DNA of 64,000 bases from positions 78,245,739-78,309,738 of the forward strand of contig NC_089583.1 of NCBI RefSeq assembly GCF_019320115.1. Reading direction: 5' to 3'. The translations under genes and the position numbers were made by a program. This DNA is from Miscanthus floridulus (taxonomy: Eukaryota; Streptophyta; Magnoliopsida; Poales; Poaceae). This document shows positions 42,476-53,685 of this stretch, piece by piece (position 1 is the first letter of the stretch; each line of letters starts with the position of its first letter). A model generated the notes under the pieces. The model worked only from the letters and a program-made list of their open reading frames with translations, had not been told where the DNA came from and made no database searches.

Positions 42476-44543
42476 AGATAATAGGATCAGCATCCATTCC
42501 CACTTCTCTGGGCATGGATGAAACATCGTCAAGCAAAAAGTGAAAGGAGAAGAGTCCTGCTCAATGGATTTTAAAAGGTGAGCCCTTGCCGAAGATAAAT
42601 CGGTAGTTATCCTACCATGTGCTTAAAATCTCTATATAATAAAACTATAGACTATACTTTAAATTATGCTAAAATAAAATCAATTAGTTCACCTTTCATA
42701 TATCTTCACTTGAATAAAACTTTTTTATCCTACCATGTTCTATATAAAGTATGTTTTGGTTTGAAATATGGTTTGTGATCAATCATACTTTTATAGGTTT
42801 TTTTAAATTAAGCATGGTGCTTAGGTTAATTAGCCTACCTTGTCAAACAAAACTTGAAGTCTAGTTTGATCATTGAATCAAAACTACTGAGTGTAGATTT
42901 TGGTTCGGTATTTAGACTAACCCCTGTAGGGAAACAATCAAATCCATAAGGGTAAGTCATGAATGGAGACAAGGCCAAAACCTTTTGCTGAACCCAAAAT
43001 AATATAGTATGAATAATAAATAGCTATAATAAAAATCCTTGAGTTTTTGCCTCTACAATGTAATAAAAGCAGCTGAAGGACCATGGGCTTCGAGCTAGCT
43101 TGGGGGAGGACCCCCGCAGAGGTAAGTAGTATCTTTTATTTTTTGTATTTTAAATTTTCACATTATTTAATTTCTGCATTTATTAGCATTTTAAAAAAAT
43201 CAAAAAATATAGAATCCAAAAAAACTAAATATGATAAAAACAACAAAAATATTTATTCCACTCTCATATGTGACTTAAGAATGTTTAGTTTCTCCTTTGT
43301 TGAAATGATGAATAGTTGCTCTGTCTATAATTCATCTGTGCCTAGGTTGTAACTTAGTATTTCCCAAGATTTAAATTTGTTGACTAAAAATGTCTCATCC
43401 TAAAAGCTTAAAACTTGTGGGTTGCAAAAGCATGATCCTTTTCTAAGTTGTTATAAGTTATGATATGGTAAATAGAATATGCTATGACCTTGTTCTAAGA
43501 TAAACTTGACATCCGGAGTTTTCTTTTAAAAATGCTAAAATAAAAAATTCCTCAATTATTATGAATTTCTACCACGGCCATATGACATGATTCAAATTCA
43601 AATACTTAGTCATGTACTACTTATATTCACATTGAGTTTTGTCAAATTGTTGTGACCCTTGTAGAGATTCTAGTCATGCACCCATGATCAAGATTCACGT
43701 ACACCCACAAATAAATGTTGACTCTTACACTGAGAGTTACGCAAAATATGTTTTCTATCCAGCTAAAATAAAAACTCCATTCATTTGTCATGAGTCCTTC
43801 TCTCCAAAGTTTTCATATACCAAAAAGAGTATGGGGCTATACTTAAAAAAAGAGACATATGAAGCTCTCAAAATAGCAAAAGAAAAGAAAACAAAGAATG
43901 GAACACATGAAGGTTCCAAAGTATTGAAAAAAGAGAGATAGACCATACTTCTAAGGTAATAATCAAAAGAGAGAAAGTTATGATCAAAGGGTACCAAAAA
44001 TATTAGGATTAGGAAAATATTTCACACACTTGCACATCTTGATCAAAGTGTATGATTTGCATCTCCTTAGATCCGGTTTTTTGACTTAACAATACATGTG
44101 ATGCAAGTATGGCTCTCATTCATTCCTACCCAAAGCTCCACTCAAAGCCTATAGTGATAGGATGAAAAGAAGGCAAAACAATCAAATGCCTTAGTGAGGA
44201 TCATACACTTTGAGAGATCGAGTGAATCATTTGAGGAACTTACATTTTATTTTTGCAAAACTCATAAAACCTCTAGATAGATGGTTGATCAAAGAATGAA
44301 TGATTGGTAATTTTGTTAAATCTGTTCTATCTTGCAACCGCTTAAGAGTTGGAAAAGCAATAAGCCCCACAGCGATTAAGTTAAAAGGGTGGATAGAATG
44401 CCAAACTTATTTAAATGGAGGAAGAATACTTTGTTATACGCATGGGACTTGTGAATTATATTTGTCATTGTAGCAACTACTGATCAACAACCAATAACTT
44501 AGCTATTTGCTCGGGATGAGCAAAGGTTAAGCTTGGGGGATCT
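42476..44543 (+). other. Athila-like 3' untranslated region, no RT
   Basis: AT-rich sequence after the protease. It contains CTAGCTTGGGGGAGGACC followed by GGTAAGTA (about 43096-43130), a donor-like context. The plus-strand frame 43639-43941 is lysine-rich and unrecognised. The last 580 bp match the fragment at 27757-28339, ending in the polypurine tract GCTTGGGGGATCT just before LTR2. I see no trace of RT, RNase H or integrase. Confidence 0.6.
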
Positions 44544-46105
44544 TGTTGGCGGTCATTACCGATCAATTCCGACCGCCAATTGAGACATAAAAAGAGGAGA
44601 AATAAGCAATCTTAAAAACATTTGCATTTACTATTAACCAAGTTCCACATGTATTTGGAGAACATTATTTTGCAGGTCACAAACACAAATACATAGAATA
44701 ATTCACCGAAAGACGCTTTCCGACGCTGATTTGTGCAAAGGAACAAGGGAGACGCCCATCAAATCAATTCAAATGGGGCAAAACCCCATGGGGAAGCAAT
44801 CCTGGTCTAGCCCATGGCCTACCAGGTGAAGGCGGTGGCAAAAGGCCATGGTCAAGGGGTGCCCGACCCCTTACTGGCGCTGCTCAGCCCCTCCCTCGAT
44901 AGGCGGTGGCATGCTTCTAGGCTATGGTAGTGGGAGCCGGTCCTCATGCCAACTATAGCTCATAGCACTGCCTAGGCTCCTATATAAATAGAGGGGTACC
45001 CCCCCTCTCTCAACACATACCACATTGAGAAACACCTCACTCTCTACTCTCTTTAGTTTTACCTTTTAGTTGTATTAGAGCAAGGCAAAGCCACTTTGGA
45101 GGGCTTGGCTCCTTGGAACAAGAGATTCTTGGTATGAATATCAATATGGGTTCTTACAAAGGCATGTCTTCACTTTATTATAGTCATACTTATGAACTAG
45201 AGTATAGTTATTGTATTATGATCTTGATATATGAACTAGTGCAGAGTTTATGTGTCATGAGAGTAGCACACTTAACTTTATGCTTAAACAATCATATAAC
45301 TTATATAATCGAAATTAGAGCTAAGTTTAGGTGGCGGTTCATCGTGCCATCAGGTGTGCCTAAGTTCTTTACCTGTCGATCCGTAGGGTCGGGGACACAA
45401 GGGGATTTGGATAGTTTTGGTATACGCAAGCGTGGTGCTTGGGTATGGAAAGACAGATGAATGCATTGTCCTTCTCCCCGGTTGAGGGGTAGACAGCAGG
45501 TGGTGATAGCCCTGTCCGTCCTTCATAATCCCCCATGTTCGTTTAGGGTGTAGGAGTCTAAATTGTCACATGAGGTTGCTGGCAGACTAGTATTCGGTGG
45601 CCTCCTGACCTGCTTCACACTTAGCCCTAAAACTAATTATGTAATTTGTATGATTATCAACTAATCTTAGTATGACTACACTAGACCAATGCCTGCTCGA
45701 CTTAGGATTATTCTTTTATCCTTTCTTTTCTATTTTATCCTTTGAGGAATGCCAAGTGTGTGTCCACTGTCTTGGAATTACTATTCTTACTCCTGTTATA
45801 AGCATTGGTATACTTGCAAGCATTATTATTCAACTTCATATCCATACTAGACTCTTAATCAAATGCCTTCCTTTGGGAAAATATAAATAATGATACCCTG
45901 AATACTTTTGGGTGAAATGCTACAATGATAACTCCGCGTGCTTGCGGATAAATATCTAAAATTGTTAAGGAACTATCAAGGCTATTTCTTCGTAGCATGG
46001 CTACACATTAGTTATGTTGCTAAGAACCAACAACATATTTCTGGCGCCATTGCTAAGGATGGATTCAAACCCCGTACTTAGTAGTGACATTAAGAAATAT
46101 CAACA
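44544..46105 (+). repeat. Athila-like LTR2 (3' LTR)
   Basis: 1562 bp, starting TGTTGGCGG and ending ATATCAACA. TATATAAATA lies at 44981-44990. The 115-codon frame at 45113-45460 and the 72-codon frame at 45672-45890 are both also open in LTR1. It includes the internal primer-site-like copy CTGGCGCCATTGC about 75 bp before its end, so that copy is part of the LTR. Confidence 0.85.
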
Positions 46106-47450
46106 ATCATCAGCTATCTGCTACGCATGATTGACTTTGAAAAGAATGGACTATTGTACAATGAGTCGACCTGCGTGGTTATGACCTACATGCCAGCAAG
46201 TCTAGACAATCGTCGTCATGGACAGCATGCCCTTAGATCCATTCAAGAGCTGTTACCCATACAGGATAGAGAAACACACAAATTGGTGGATGTAGCCCTA
46301 GAGCAGGCAGAGCGCCAGTCTAGGATTGAAGGAACTTGAATATACAAATGCAAGATTCAGACTTCGATGACAGCGACTACTGTGACCTACGTTAGATGAC
46401 CATAACGAGGGAGGGTCATCCTCCGGTGGTGTGGCCAACAAAGAGATGGTCGATGTTCCACCTACTATAGAGACATTAGCCAAGTAGGCATCGCCTCCAG
46501 TGTATGTTCTGCAACCATCAGAGCTTGGACAGATACTTGCTAGGATAGTTGTCAGCCAGGAAGAAAACCAGAAGCATATGGAATGACAAGACAAGTGTAT
46601 GGAACGACAAGAGAGGTGTTTGAAAGCAAGTATTGATAAGCAAGCGGAGATTGTGGTCTTTCTCAAATAGTAGATGAGCCAGCAATCATCTGCTTTTTGT
46701 GAGGCCATCAACATACAAGGCCAAAAAATTGACCTGATGTGCAATGTGTTCACTGGTTGCTTTATTCAACTATATAGTGCCATAGGGGTTAAGGCCCCTG
46801 ACTTTCAAACGCTTTAGTTGCAATGTGGTAGTTAGGTCAAACCCATTGCTGGTTATTTGATTGGTCCTGATAATACAATTGTCCACATAGAGTTACCAAT
46901 AGCGATGATGCTACATAAGCAGAGTTTAGCTTTAGGTCTTGATCAGGCTGGTGATCCACCTTCTTCACCCCCTCAGGTCAAGGTGCAAGCCACCACGGAG
47001 GCACATATAGAGCCTCTCAGGGCTTCTCCAATGCCCAAGATACCTGAGCCAGCTTTAGGTTCTAATGAGGTAGGTGATCCACCTTCTTCACCCCCTTAGG
47101 TCAAGGTGCAAGCTGCCACAGGGACATATACAGAGCCTCTCGAGGCTTCTCCAACGACCAAGATGCCTGAACCTGCTAATGCTAGTATTACTATAGTCAA
47201 ACATAAGCAGAGTTCGGCTTTAGCTCATGAGGTAGCTAACCATCCTTCTCTGCCCAATCAAGTCGAGGGGACAGATACTGTGTGCAACACCACAGGGGCA
47301 CAAACAGAGCCTCCTAGGGCTTCCCCAACAATCATGGAGCCTGATGCAACCACTAAGCCTACTAATCCTACCATTAATAGAGCTGAGTCGACACTAGGGT
47401 CTGACACTACTACTTCAGTTTAGCAAACTGGAGAGTCCACCATTCATCCA
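46106..47450 (+). pseudogene. Degenerate plus-strand ORFs with repeated proline-rich segments, unrecognised
   Basis: Three open stretches, 46127-46339, 46857-47099 and 47106-47423, with stops between them. The first is a helical, charged segment (LLPIQDRETHKLVDVALEQAE). Between the first and second, a frame rich in Glu/Gln/Lys around 46540-46680 looks like a coiled coil. The second and third contain diverged copies of a unit of about 140 bp encoding GDPPSSPP and EPLRASPMPKIPEP-like words. I do not recognise the family. It could be the accessory gene of a transposon or a host gene fragment. It directly abuts LTR2 and so is truncated at its 5' end. Confidence 0.35.
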
Positions 47451-47699
47451 AGAAACCATGTCACTAAGCATGATGAGACATTGGATTCAAACGATCAGAT
47501 TTTAGCGTACTCACCAGGCGAGATGCACTCACTAGGCGAGTTTGACTCAACAACACTACCATGACTTCGATGCCTGCTTTGTCATCATCACCACATCCTT
47601 TGAATGTGTAGTGACCTTGATTCCCTGCCAAGGAAGGGATGTACAAGCGATTGGTGATAGTTTGACAGTTGAAGGAAGGTATGCGGTAGAATGTGATGG

Positions 47700-47960
47700 A
47701 ATGGAGGTATCAAAATTTGGATTTAGAATGATTCTTGATGTAATGATTGAAGTCTTGCTTAAGACACAATGTTTATTTTATGGTTCTGTAATAAGTTGTA
47801 CATGTTGAACCCTTTTTATCACCATGTTGCCACGTAGGCATCGAAATTTTGATTTAAAATGATTCTTGATGTAATAATTGAAGTCTTGCTTATGACACAA
47901 TGTCTATTTTATAGTTCTATAATAAGTTGTACATGTTGAACCATTTTTATCACTATGTTG
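47700..47960. repeat. Tandem duplication, unit about 130 bp
   Basis: Two copies, about 47705-47830 and 47835-47960, share AATGATTCTTGATGTAAT, GAAGTCTTGCTTA, GACACAATGT and AAGTTGTACATGTTGAACC in the same order. The sequence is AT-rich and follows the last ORF of the preceding block, consistent with a duplicated 3' UTR. Confidence 0.75.
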
Positions 47961-48109
47961 CCACTATAAATTAAACCTAACATCTAAGTGTGATATGAGT
48001 GTCATCTATCTAGTCTGACTACCTCATTACAACTCAAGTCGTTCCTCTTAAGAGAGAACTACAGGGTCGAACAACCCCATTGCAAGTCGAGGAGTTGCCC
48101 AGACATGAA

Positions 48110-48375
48110 ATCTATTGTCCAATACGTTACAATTATAGAGTAGGGGACTTTCTTTTGTGCGCAATCAAATCTTGCATGCGTATTCAGAAAAGAGTAATAG
48201 ATATTGTCTAGCGCATTACAATCGCATAGCGTCAGACTTTCTCATGTGTGCATTCAGAAAAGAGTAATACACATTGTGCCGACGATTAACATTTACAATG
48301 CCGGACACAGGTGGAAGCATTTAGAATAGAAATATGCGAAGTTACTAAGTTACCTATGGTGTTTCATAAGAGAGA
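48110..48375. repeat. Tandem repeat block A, unit about 124 bp
   Basis: Alternating half-units, one with TTGTCTAGCGCATTACAATC and GACTTTCTC, the other with TTCAGAAAAGAGTAATAC, ATTGTGCC and TTAACATTTACAATGCC. The same units recur at 49590-49933 and 62902-63010 in the same orientation. The stretch 48376-48575 after it shows nothing recognisable. Confidence 0.75.
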
Positions 48376-48575
48376 AGGAAGCTTCCCTAAAACCTAACTT
48401 CCTTTCAAGAGGGGAGGTAGGATCTAACCCATTACCTCCTAATCATCTCATCCAAGCATGTCAATCGCACAAGCCAATCGCATCGAAGCAGAAGAAGCAA
48501 AAACCGTGAAAGACCAAGCGACGTGCATAAGTTGTTCTTCGAATTAAAGTAACAAACTAGCCTTTCATTAAGATT

Positions 48576-49480
48576 GGAATGACCCTAGATACAATCTACG
48601 GCTCAAAGAAGGCAGCGAGGACGACATCTCCCGTATTCATGGCTGCCATGATGGCCTTCATGGTGGCGGTAAAGTCGCTAGTGAGCTCCTCCTTCTCCTC
48701 ATCAGCGCCAACTAGAAAGCTAGGTTCAAGCAGGCGGAGATCATGGCCGAAACGAAGCTATGCCATGGCTAGGGCTAAGGCAGCCCCATGGCACACCCCG
48801 CTAAGGGCCACCATCCTAACCTGAGCTGGCATGGCCCACAAAATGTCCTCAAGCAGGACACTCCCTGCGTTCATGTCGTTGACGGCAACAAGGGCCGCTT
48901 CTTGAAGAGCGGCCAACTCCTCCTCCAGGGCTAACAACACTAAAAACTATCAAAACAAGGTCATGGACATTTGGATAGAGCTTCTCGACGAAGGAAACCT
49001 TACCAATCGTCCTAGCCTAAGCATCGGTAGCTACTACCTGGGCATTAGTAGTCTCTCGCTGTGAGGCGGCAAGGGCTATCTAGACGGTGTCGAGGCAGAG
49101 CACGAGCTGACTAACCTCACCCCCGGAGTCAAAGCAGGGTCATGAGCCACATCCCAATTATAGAGGGGCTCATGGACCTCTAGCATCCAGAGAGCAGGTG
49201 ACACTGGATAACTGCCTGACCTCTAGCGTCATGGCATGAGAAATGGCCCTGAAAAGATTAAGGTGATCAGAATGGAATGACTTCGACAACTAAGAACAAG
49301 ACCGCCTTACCCAAGGCACCAAAAATGGGAGTGAAGACATGGTGAAGGCCCTCTCCCTGCTAGAGGGTTCTTTGCTAGGTGCTTCCCATGGTCCATCAGT
49401 CCGCCCAAAGATGTAACTCGTGTGAGGCTAGAGAGAAGGAGGAGTACCGTAGGAAGACAGAAAAGAGCGGTTACCTCACT
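48576..49480 (-). pseudogene. Degenerate minus-strand gene, coiled-coil C-terminal part
   Basis: At least three likely exons on the minus strand, about 49480-49310, 49255-49005 (donor GTAAGG) and 48955-48576. The last reads LLALEEELAALQEAALVAVND, then ILWAMPAQVRMVALSGVCHGAALALAMA and, past one TAG, FLVGADEEKEELTSDFTATMKAIMAAM. The style resembles C-terminal parts of retrotransposon-associated antisense proteins of grasses like the one at 1974-5146, and it too is flanked by tandem repeats, but I could not show direct similarity. Stops replace Gln or Trp codons in several places. Confidence 0.4.
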
Positions 49481-49589
49481 CTTACATCTCTCATAGATTT
49501 ATGGCAAAACCAGGCCACTGGGCTCTCCAGGTTTCATACAAATTTAATACAGATTTAATTGCTATGGATTCCAAGCAATAGGCTATGGT

Positions 49590-49933
49590 GAGTGCAGTCA
49601 GAAAAAGAGTAATAGATATTGTCCGGCATGTCACAATCATATAGTATTGGACTTTCTCGCATGTGCATTCAGAAAAGAGTAGTACAAATTGTGCCAATGA
49701 TTAACATTTATACAATGCCTGACGTAGGTGAAAGCATTCAGTCATTGTCTAGCATGTTACAATCAAGTAGTTTTGGACTTTCTCGCATGTGCATTCAGAA
49801 AGGGTAGTACACATTGTGCTACGACTAACATTTATACAATGCCTGATTTTAGTGAAAGCATTCAATCATTGTTTTGCCCGTTACAATCATGTAGTTTTAG
49901 ACTCTCTCGCATGTGCATTCAAAAAAGAGTAAT
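49590..49933. repeat. Tandem repeat block B, cut by Tekay2
   Basis: Nearly three copies of the 124-bp unit of block A (GACTTTCTCGCATGTGCATTC near 49650, 49790 and 49905). The array is interrupted at 49933 by the Tekay2 insertion and resumes at 62902, where the half-unit continues with ACACATTGTGCCAACG. Frames at 49619-49958 are translations of the repeat. Confidence 0.85.
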
Positions 49934-52900
49934 TGTGGCAGAACCTCCTAAATTATAGGGCCCACATACACCTGTCACTGTCCAATGACCTCTGACGACT
50001 ATGCATATGTTCCCGGTAACTTAAGAAGTCTGTTAGGTGTCCTCGAGGAACCCTGAATCATCCACGATTTCTGAGCAGGATCCTATTACAGAGTCATTGC
50101 AGTATTACAATATTTATTCAAATATCTACATTAGAGTAAAATAGTGGAAGTCTTACAATAACTTAGTTTACAAAACAGTAGTTTCAAATCTTACAAACTA
50201 AGTTCAATAATTATTACAAACCATAGTAGTAGTGGAGTGGCATTATTAACATAATACAAAACACACAATTAAACTGCCCTGCCCAAGGGCCACACATTTA
50301 CTTATCATCATCGACCAGAACAACAGTCATGCAGCACGGTCCAAAACAGACCTGCTCATGAGGCTCACCTACAACAAGGGTCAATGAACCCTGAGTACAA
50401 AAGTACTCAACAAGACTTAACCAAAATAAAACTGAGAAGAGTCAGGAATGCAGGCTCAGGGATTCAAGGTATGGCTTTAGCAATAATCAAAGTTCTTTTG
50501 TGTAAAAGCTCTCTAACAAGATTCTTTATATCAACATTTTTATCATCAAAAAGATCATATACAAAGCTAACATGATCTGTATTGAGATCATGAAACTTCG
50601 TATCCCACACTTTCTCAATCCTTACTCAAGTTCCAGTTATTAAACTACGATGATGAACAGTGAGTTGAGTCTCCATAACCGAGGAGCAACGACGATTCGA
50701 ACCGATTAAAAACCTAGCTGGGGATTCCAGACCACACGACATATGTAGGTCCCTGACCTACATATACCAACCTACCCTCAGGTCCTCTAAAACAAGAATG
50801 GGTCCACTCCACCTGAGAATATAGTACTCCACCAATCCAGCCCATTGCCATATGGGTACACGCTATTCCCGCCATCTCTCCACTCCTAGTGCGTGAGTAG
50901 CCATTCTCGTAATAAAATCACCAAGTTAAGGCTTACCAGAGTATGTGGTTAGTACTACAAAGTCTCACCTCATGCAGTTCAACAACGGACGGGCCTCAAT
51001 CGACACAGGCGGAAAGAACCCGCTCACAAGACATCCATGTCTTGTGGCTCTCATACACCGAGTCCGCCCGATCTAGATTTATTATTCCACATGCTCATAT
51101 CTCATGATAACATAAGTAACCAAATGTAACCAAAGATCCATTTAAAACTCGCAGGTGACAGGTAATCACCCGACTTTTATCTGTCTAAGCATGGCTAAGC
51201 ATAACTAGGTATTTACGAAGTAAAACTGGTAACAAGGTAGATATGGAAAAACAAGGTTGGTAATGCACCAATTAGGTTTTCACTCACTCCTAATTACTTA
51301 ATGCAATATAGAAAAGCAAAGGCGATATAAATTTGTAAAACACAAGGTAGGTTTAAATGCATCTGGGACTTGCCTTGATTAACGAAAAAGTCTCGTTCCG
51401 AAGACGTTCCACAATTATCAAATCTGACCTCAATAGATGGATTAACTTCCTCCACAACTTGATTGACTACCACATTCTCGCTTTCGTTTACTACATGTAG
51501 TAACAATGCCATGTTTAACATGATGCGAGATACAAAACGTGATGCTTGATAAAGGATGCGAAAGTTAAAAACTTGAATACAACTTTCCTTCGCGGTACAG
51601 TTATAAGTCAAAACTAACTAAACCTTTTTCATAACACTTATTTCAATTGCCAAGGATCATTACCAACTAATGACCCAAGGTCATCACTCAATCCAAAAAT
51701 TCAAACAAAACCTAAATCATTAAAGGTTACTGTTTGCTTTTTATGAATTAATTATTTAATTTAGAATTATGAAATAAATCAACTTGTTCTAATTGAGCTC
51801 AAAATTTTTGTAAAGGTTCATTACATGATAACTAAGTGGAAAAACAATTTTCATAATTTTTGGATAATTATTTAAACCTAGAAAAATCATGGAAACTCAT
51901 TTATTAATTAATTAAGCAATTTTCATCGCATTCAAAAAATATCGAAAATCAATAGTTCATATTTTTCTTAAATAGTATACATCACAGAGAGGTCACACAA
52001 AAATTTTCATAATTTTTGGAGCTCTAAATAATTCTACACAAAAATAGCAAAAACTCATATTATTCATTCATCACTGAAAAATAGAAAATTTGTTTTCAAA
52101 CACAGAGTCACTGACAACGCGATCCCACCTGTCATCCCCGACCTCCCACGCTAACCATGGTGACTACACGCACTGACTGGTGATTTCTCGCCAATGGCCA
52201 AGGTACCACCACGTCCCCTACATTCCTACGCGTCGATTGGTGGCACAAGCGAGACCTAAAACAGCCTAAACCGAGCATGACACCAGCCATGGCAGCCATG
52301 ACGGTGTGGCTATGCTACGCCAGTGACGTGAGACTGGTAGAGCTTAAACAAATCGCAATGGAAGGTTTAGCAGCTCACCCCGTACACGATTGAGCAAGGA
52401 GCAGGACTGGAAGAGCAACGGAGAGGTGGGTCGACGTGCACAGCAGCCACAGCGGAGCAACGGTCGTCGATGGTGGTGTTTCAGCGACTGCGGTGGACAA
52501 AATGGTCAATCAACTGGGCACAAAGCACCATGGCATCATGGCAAAGCTGAAACAAGACTTTGCAAGGTCAGAGGCTCACCGTAGAGCTATGACCACGGTG
52601 AAGCACATGCGACGGCGACGCTGTCGGCCGCGACGAAGAAAAGCGATGAACGGCGGTTCCCAATGAAGTCAAGCTACAAGGGCTGGTTGGCTAGGTACGC
52701 AAGGAACAAGTAGAGCTACAAAGGGCTTTGCTGTGACTAGAACGGTGCTACGGCATCGGTGCGAGCTCGCTGGAGTTGGGCAGTGGCGACGGGAAAAGCA
52801 GAGGAAGGAGAAAGAACGGCGACGACGGTGTTCCAGCCTTTATAGTGCGGCAAAGAAGCAAGGAGACGACACGCAGCAGCCTGCTCATGCCAGCACAAAG

Positions 52901-53523
52901 CCAGAGAAGGCCATGGGCATGCCTGGAAGCCATAGGAAGCTTGCCGGCGGTGACAGCTGCCCGATGGCACTGTTTGCCATAATTACAGAATTGCTACTTG
53001 TTTTAAATTCTCAAATTACTCCCAAATTTGTATGATAACTCAAAAATCTCCAAAAATAAAAGTTGTTCCAAATTCAAAGTTCTACAACTTTTCTTTTATA
53101 CCCATACCCAAATTCGGTCTACATTTTGAAATGCAAGTTTAAATTCAAAAAGGGGAAATTTCAAGAATTTACGCCTTTTCAAATTACTTCAAATTTTACA
53201 TAACAACTTTGAAAACTCCAAAAACAAACTTTGTATAACTTGACAAGCTCTACACTTTTGCTTTTAGGCTCAACCCCAAAATGTGCTTAGATTTTGAAAT
53301 GGGTTTTTCCAGGGTAAAATTAAATGTTGAAATCAGGGTTTTCGGAAATTCAAATTAATACAAAGATTTTTAACTCAATTCAAGCCATACAAGTCAACAC
53401 ATATAACATAAAGGTAAACTTGTTTTAGTGTATGCATATCAAAATTTTCACTAACACATGAATGATGTGCTATGCATATGATAATATGGCATGTTTTAGT
53501 ATTTAAACACCCGAGGTGTTACA
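49934..53523 (-). repeat. 3' LTR of Tekay2
   Basis: 3590 bp, left edge TGTGGCAGAACC, right edge GAGGTGTTACA. AT-rich at both ends with a GC-rich centre (about 52090-52980) around the TATA box and leader. Frames at 52390-53035 lie in this leader-like region, are mirrored at 61763-62355 in the other LTR, and are not regarded as genes. Confidence 0.9.
52838..52844 (-). promoter_or_regulatory. TATA box in the 3' LTR of Tekay2
   Basis: TATAAAG on the minus strand followed by a CT-rich leader, conserved at 62211-62217. Confidence 0.55.
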
Positions 53524-53540
53524 ATCCTTCCCCCTAAAAG
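53524..53540 (-). other. Polypurine tract of Tekay2
   Basis: On the minus strand CTTTTAGGGGGAAGGAT directly precedes the 3' LTR start TGTAACACC, as required for plus-strand priming. Confidence 0.85.
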
Positions 53541-53685
53541 AAATCTCGTCCCGAGATTTAAAGTCCAAGGGTAAGTAATGGAAAAGGAAATGTGTCGAGT
53601 GAACACATACAAAACCTGTCCATAAAATAGCCAAGGTCTCTTTACAAAACAAGATTTGTAATGACCAAGCACAACTAACGTTATT

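Larger units (their letters stand above)
27757..46105 (+). mobile_element. Athila-like Ty3/Gypsy array, no RT, with two nested insertions
   Basis: Plus-oriented. Order: a 3'-UTR fragment (27757-28339), LTR1 (28340-37626, split by Tat2), primer site (37635), gag and protease (37776-42475, split by a solo LTR), a long 3' UTR (42476-44543) and LTR2 (44544-46105). No RT, RNase H or integrase is present, so it is either a non-autonomous family or an internal deletion. LTR1 is preceded by the same 3' UTR and polypurine tract as LTR2, so LTR1 also has the context of a 3' LTR. This suggests a tandem array joined through shared LTRs. No outer target duplication was found. Confidence 0.75.

Noticed and set aside
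48110..48375. CRISPR-like array because of regular repeats
   Set aside because: The repeats are adjoining diverged tandem units without unique spacers, in plant DNA full of retrotransposons.
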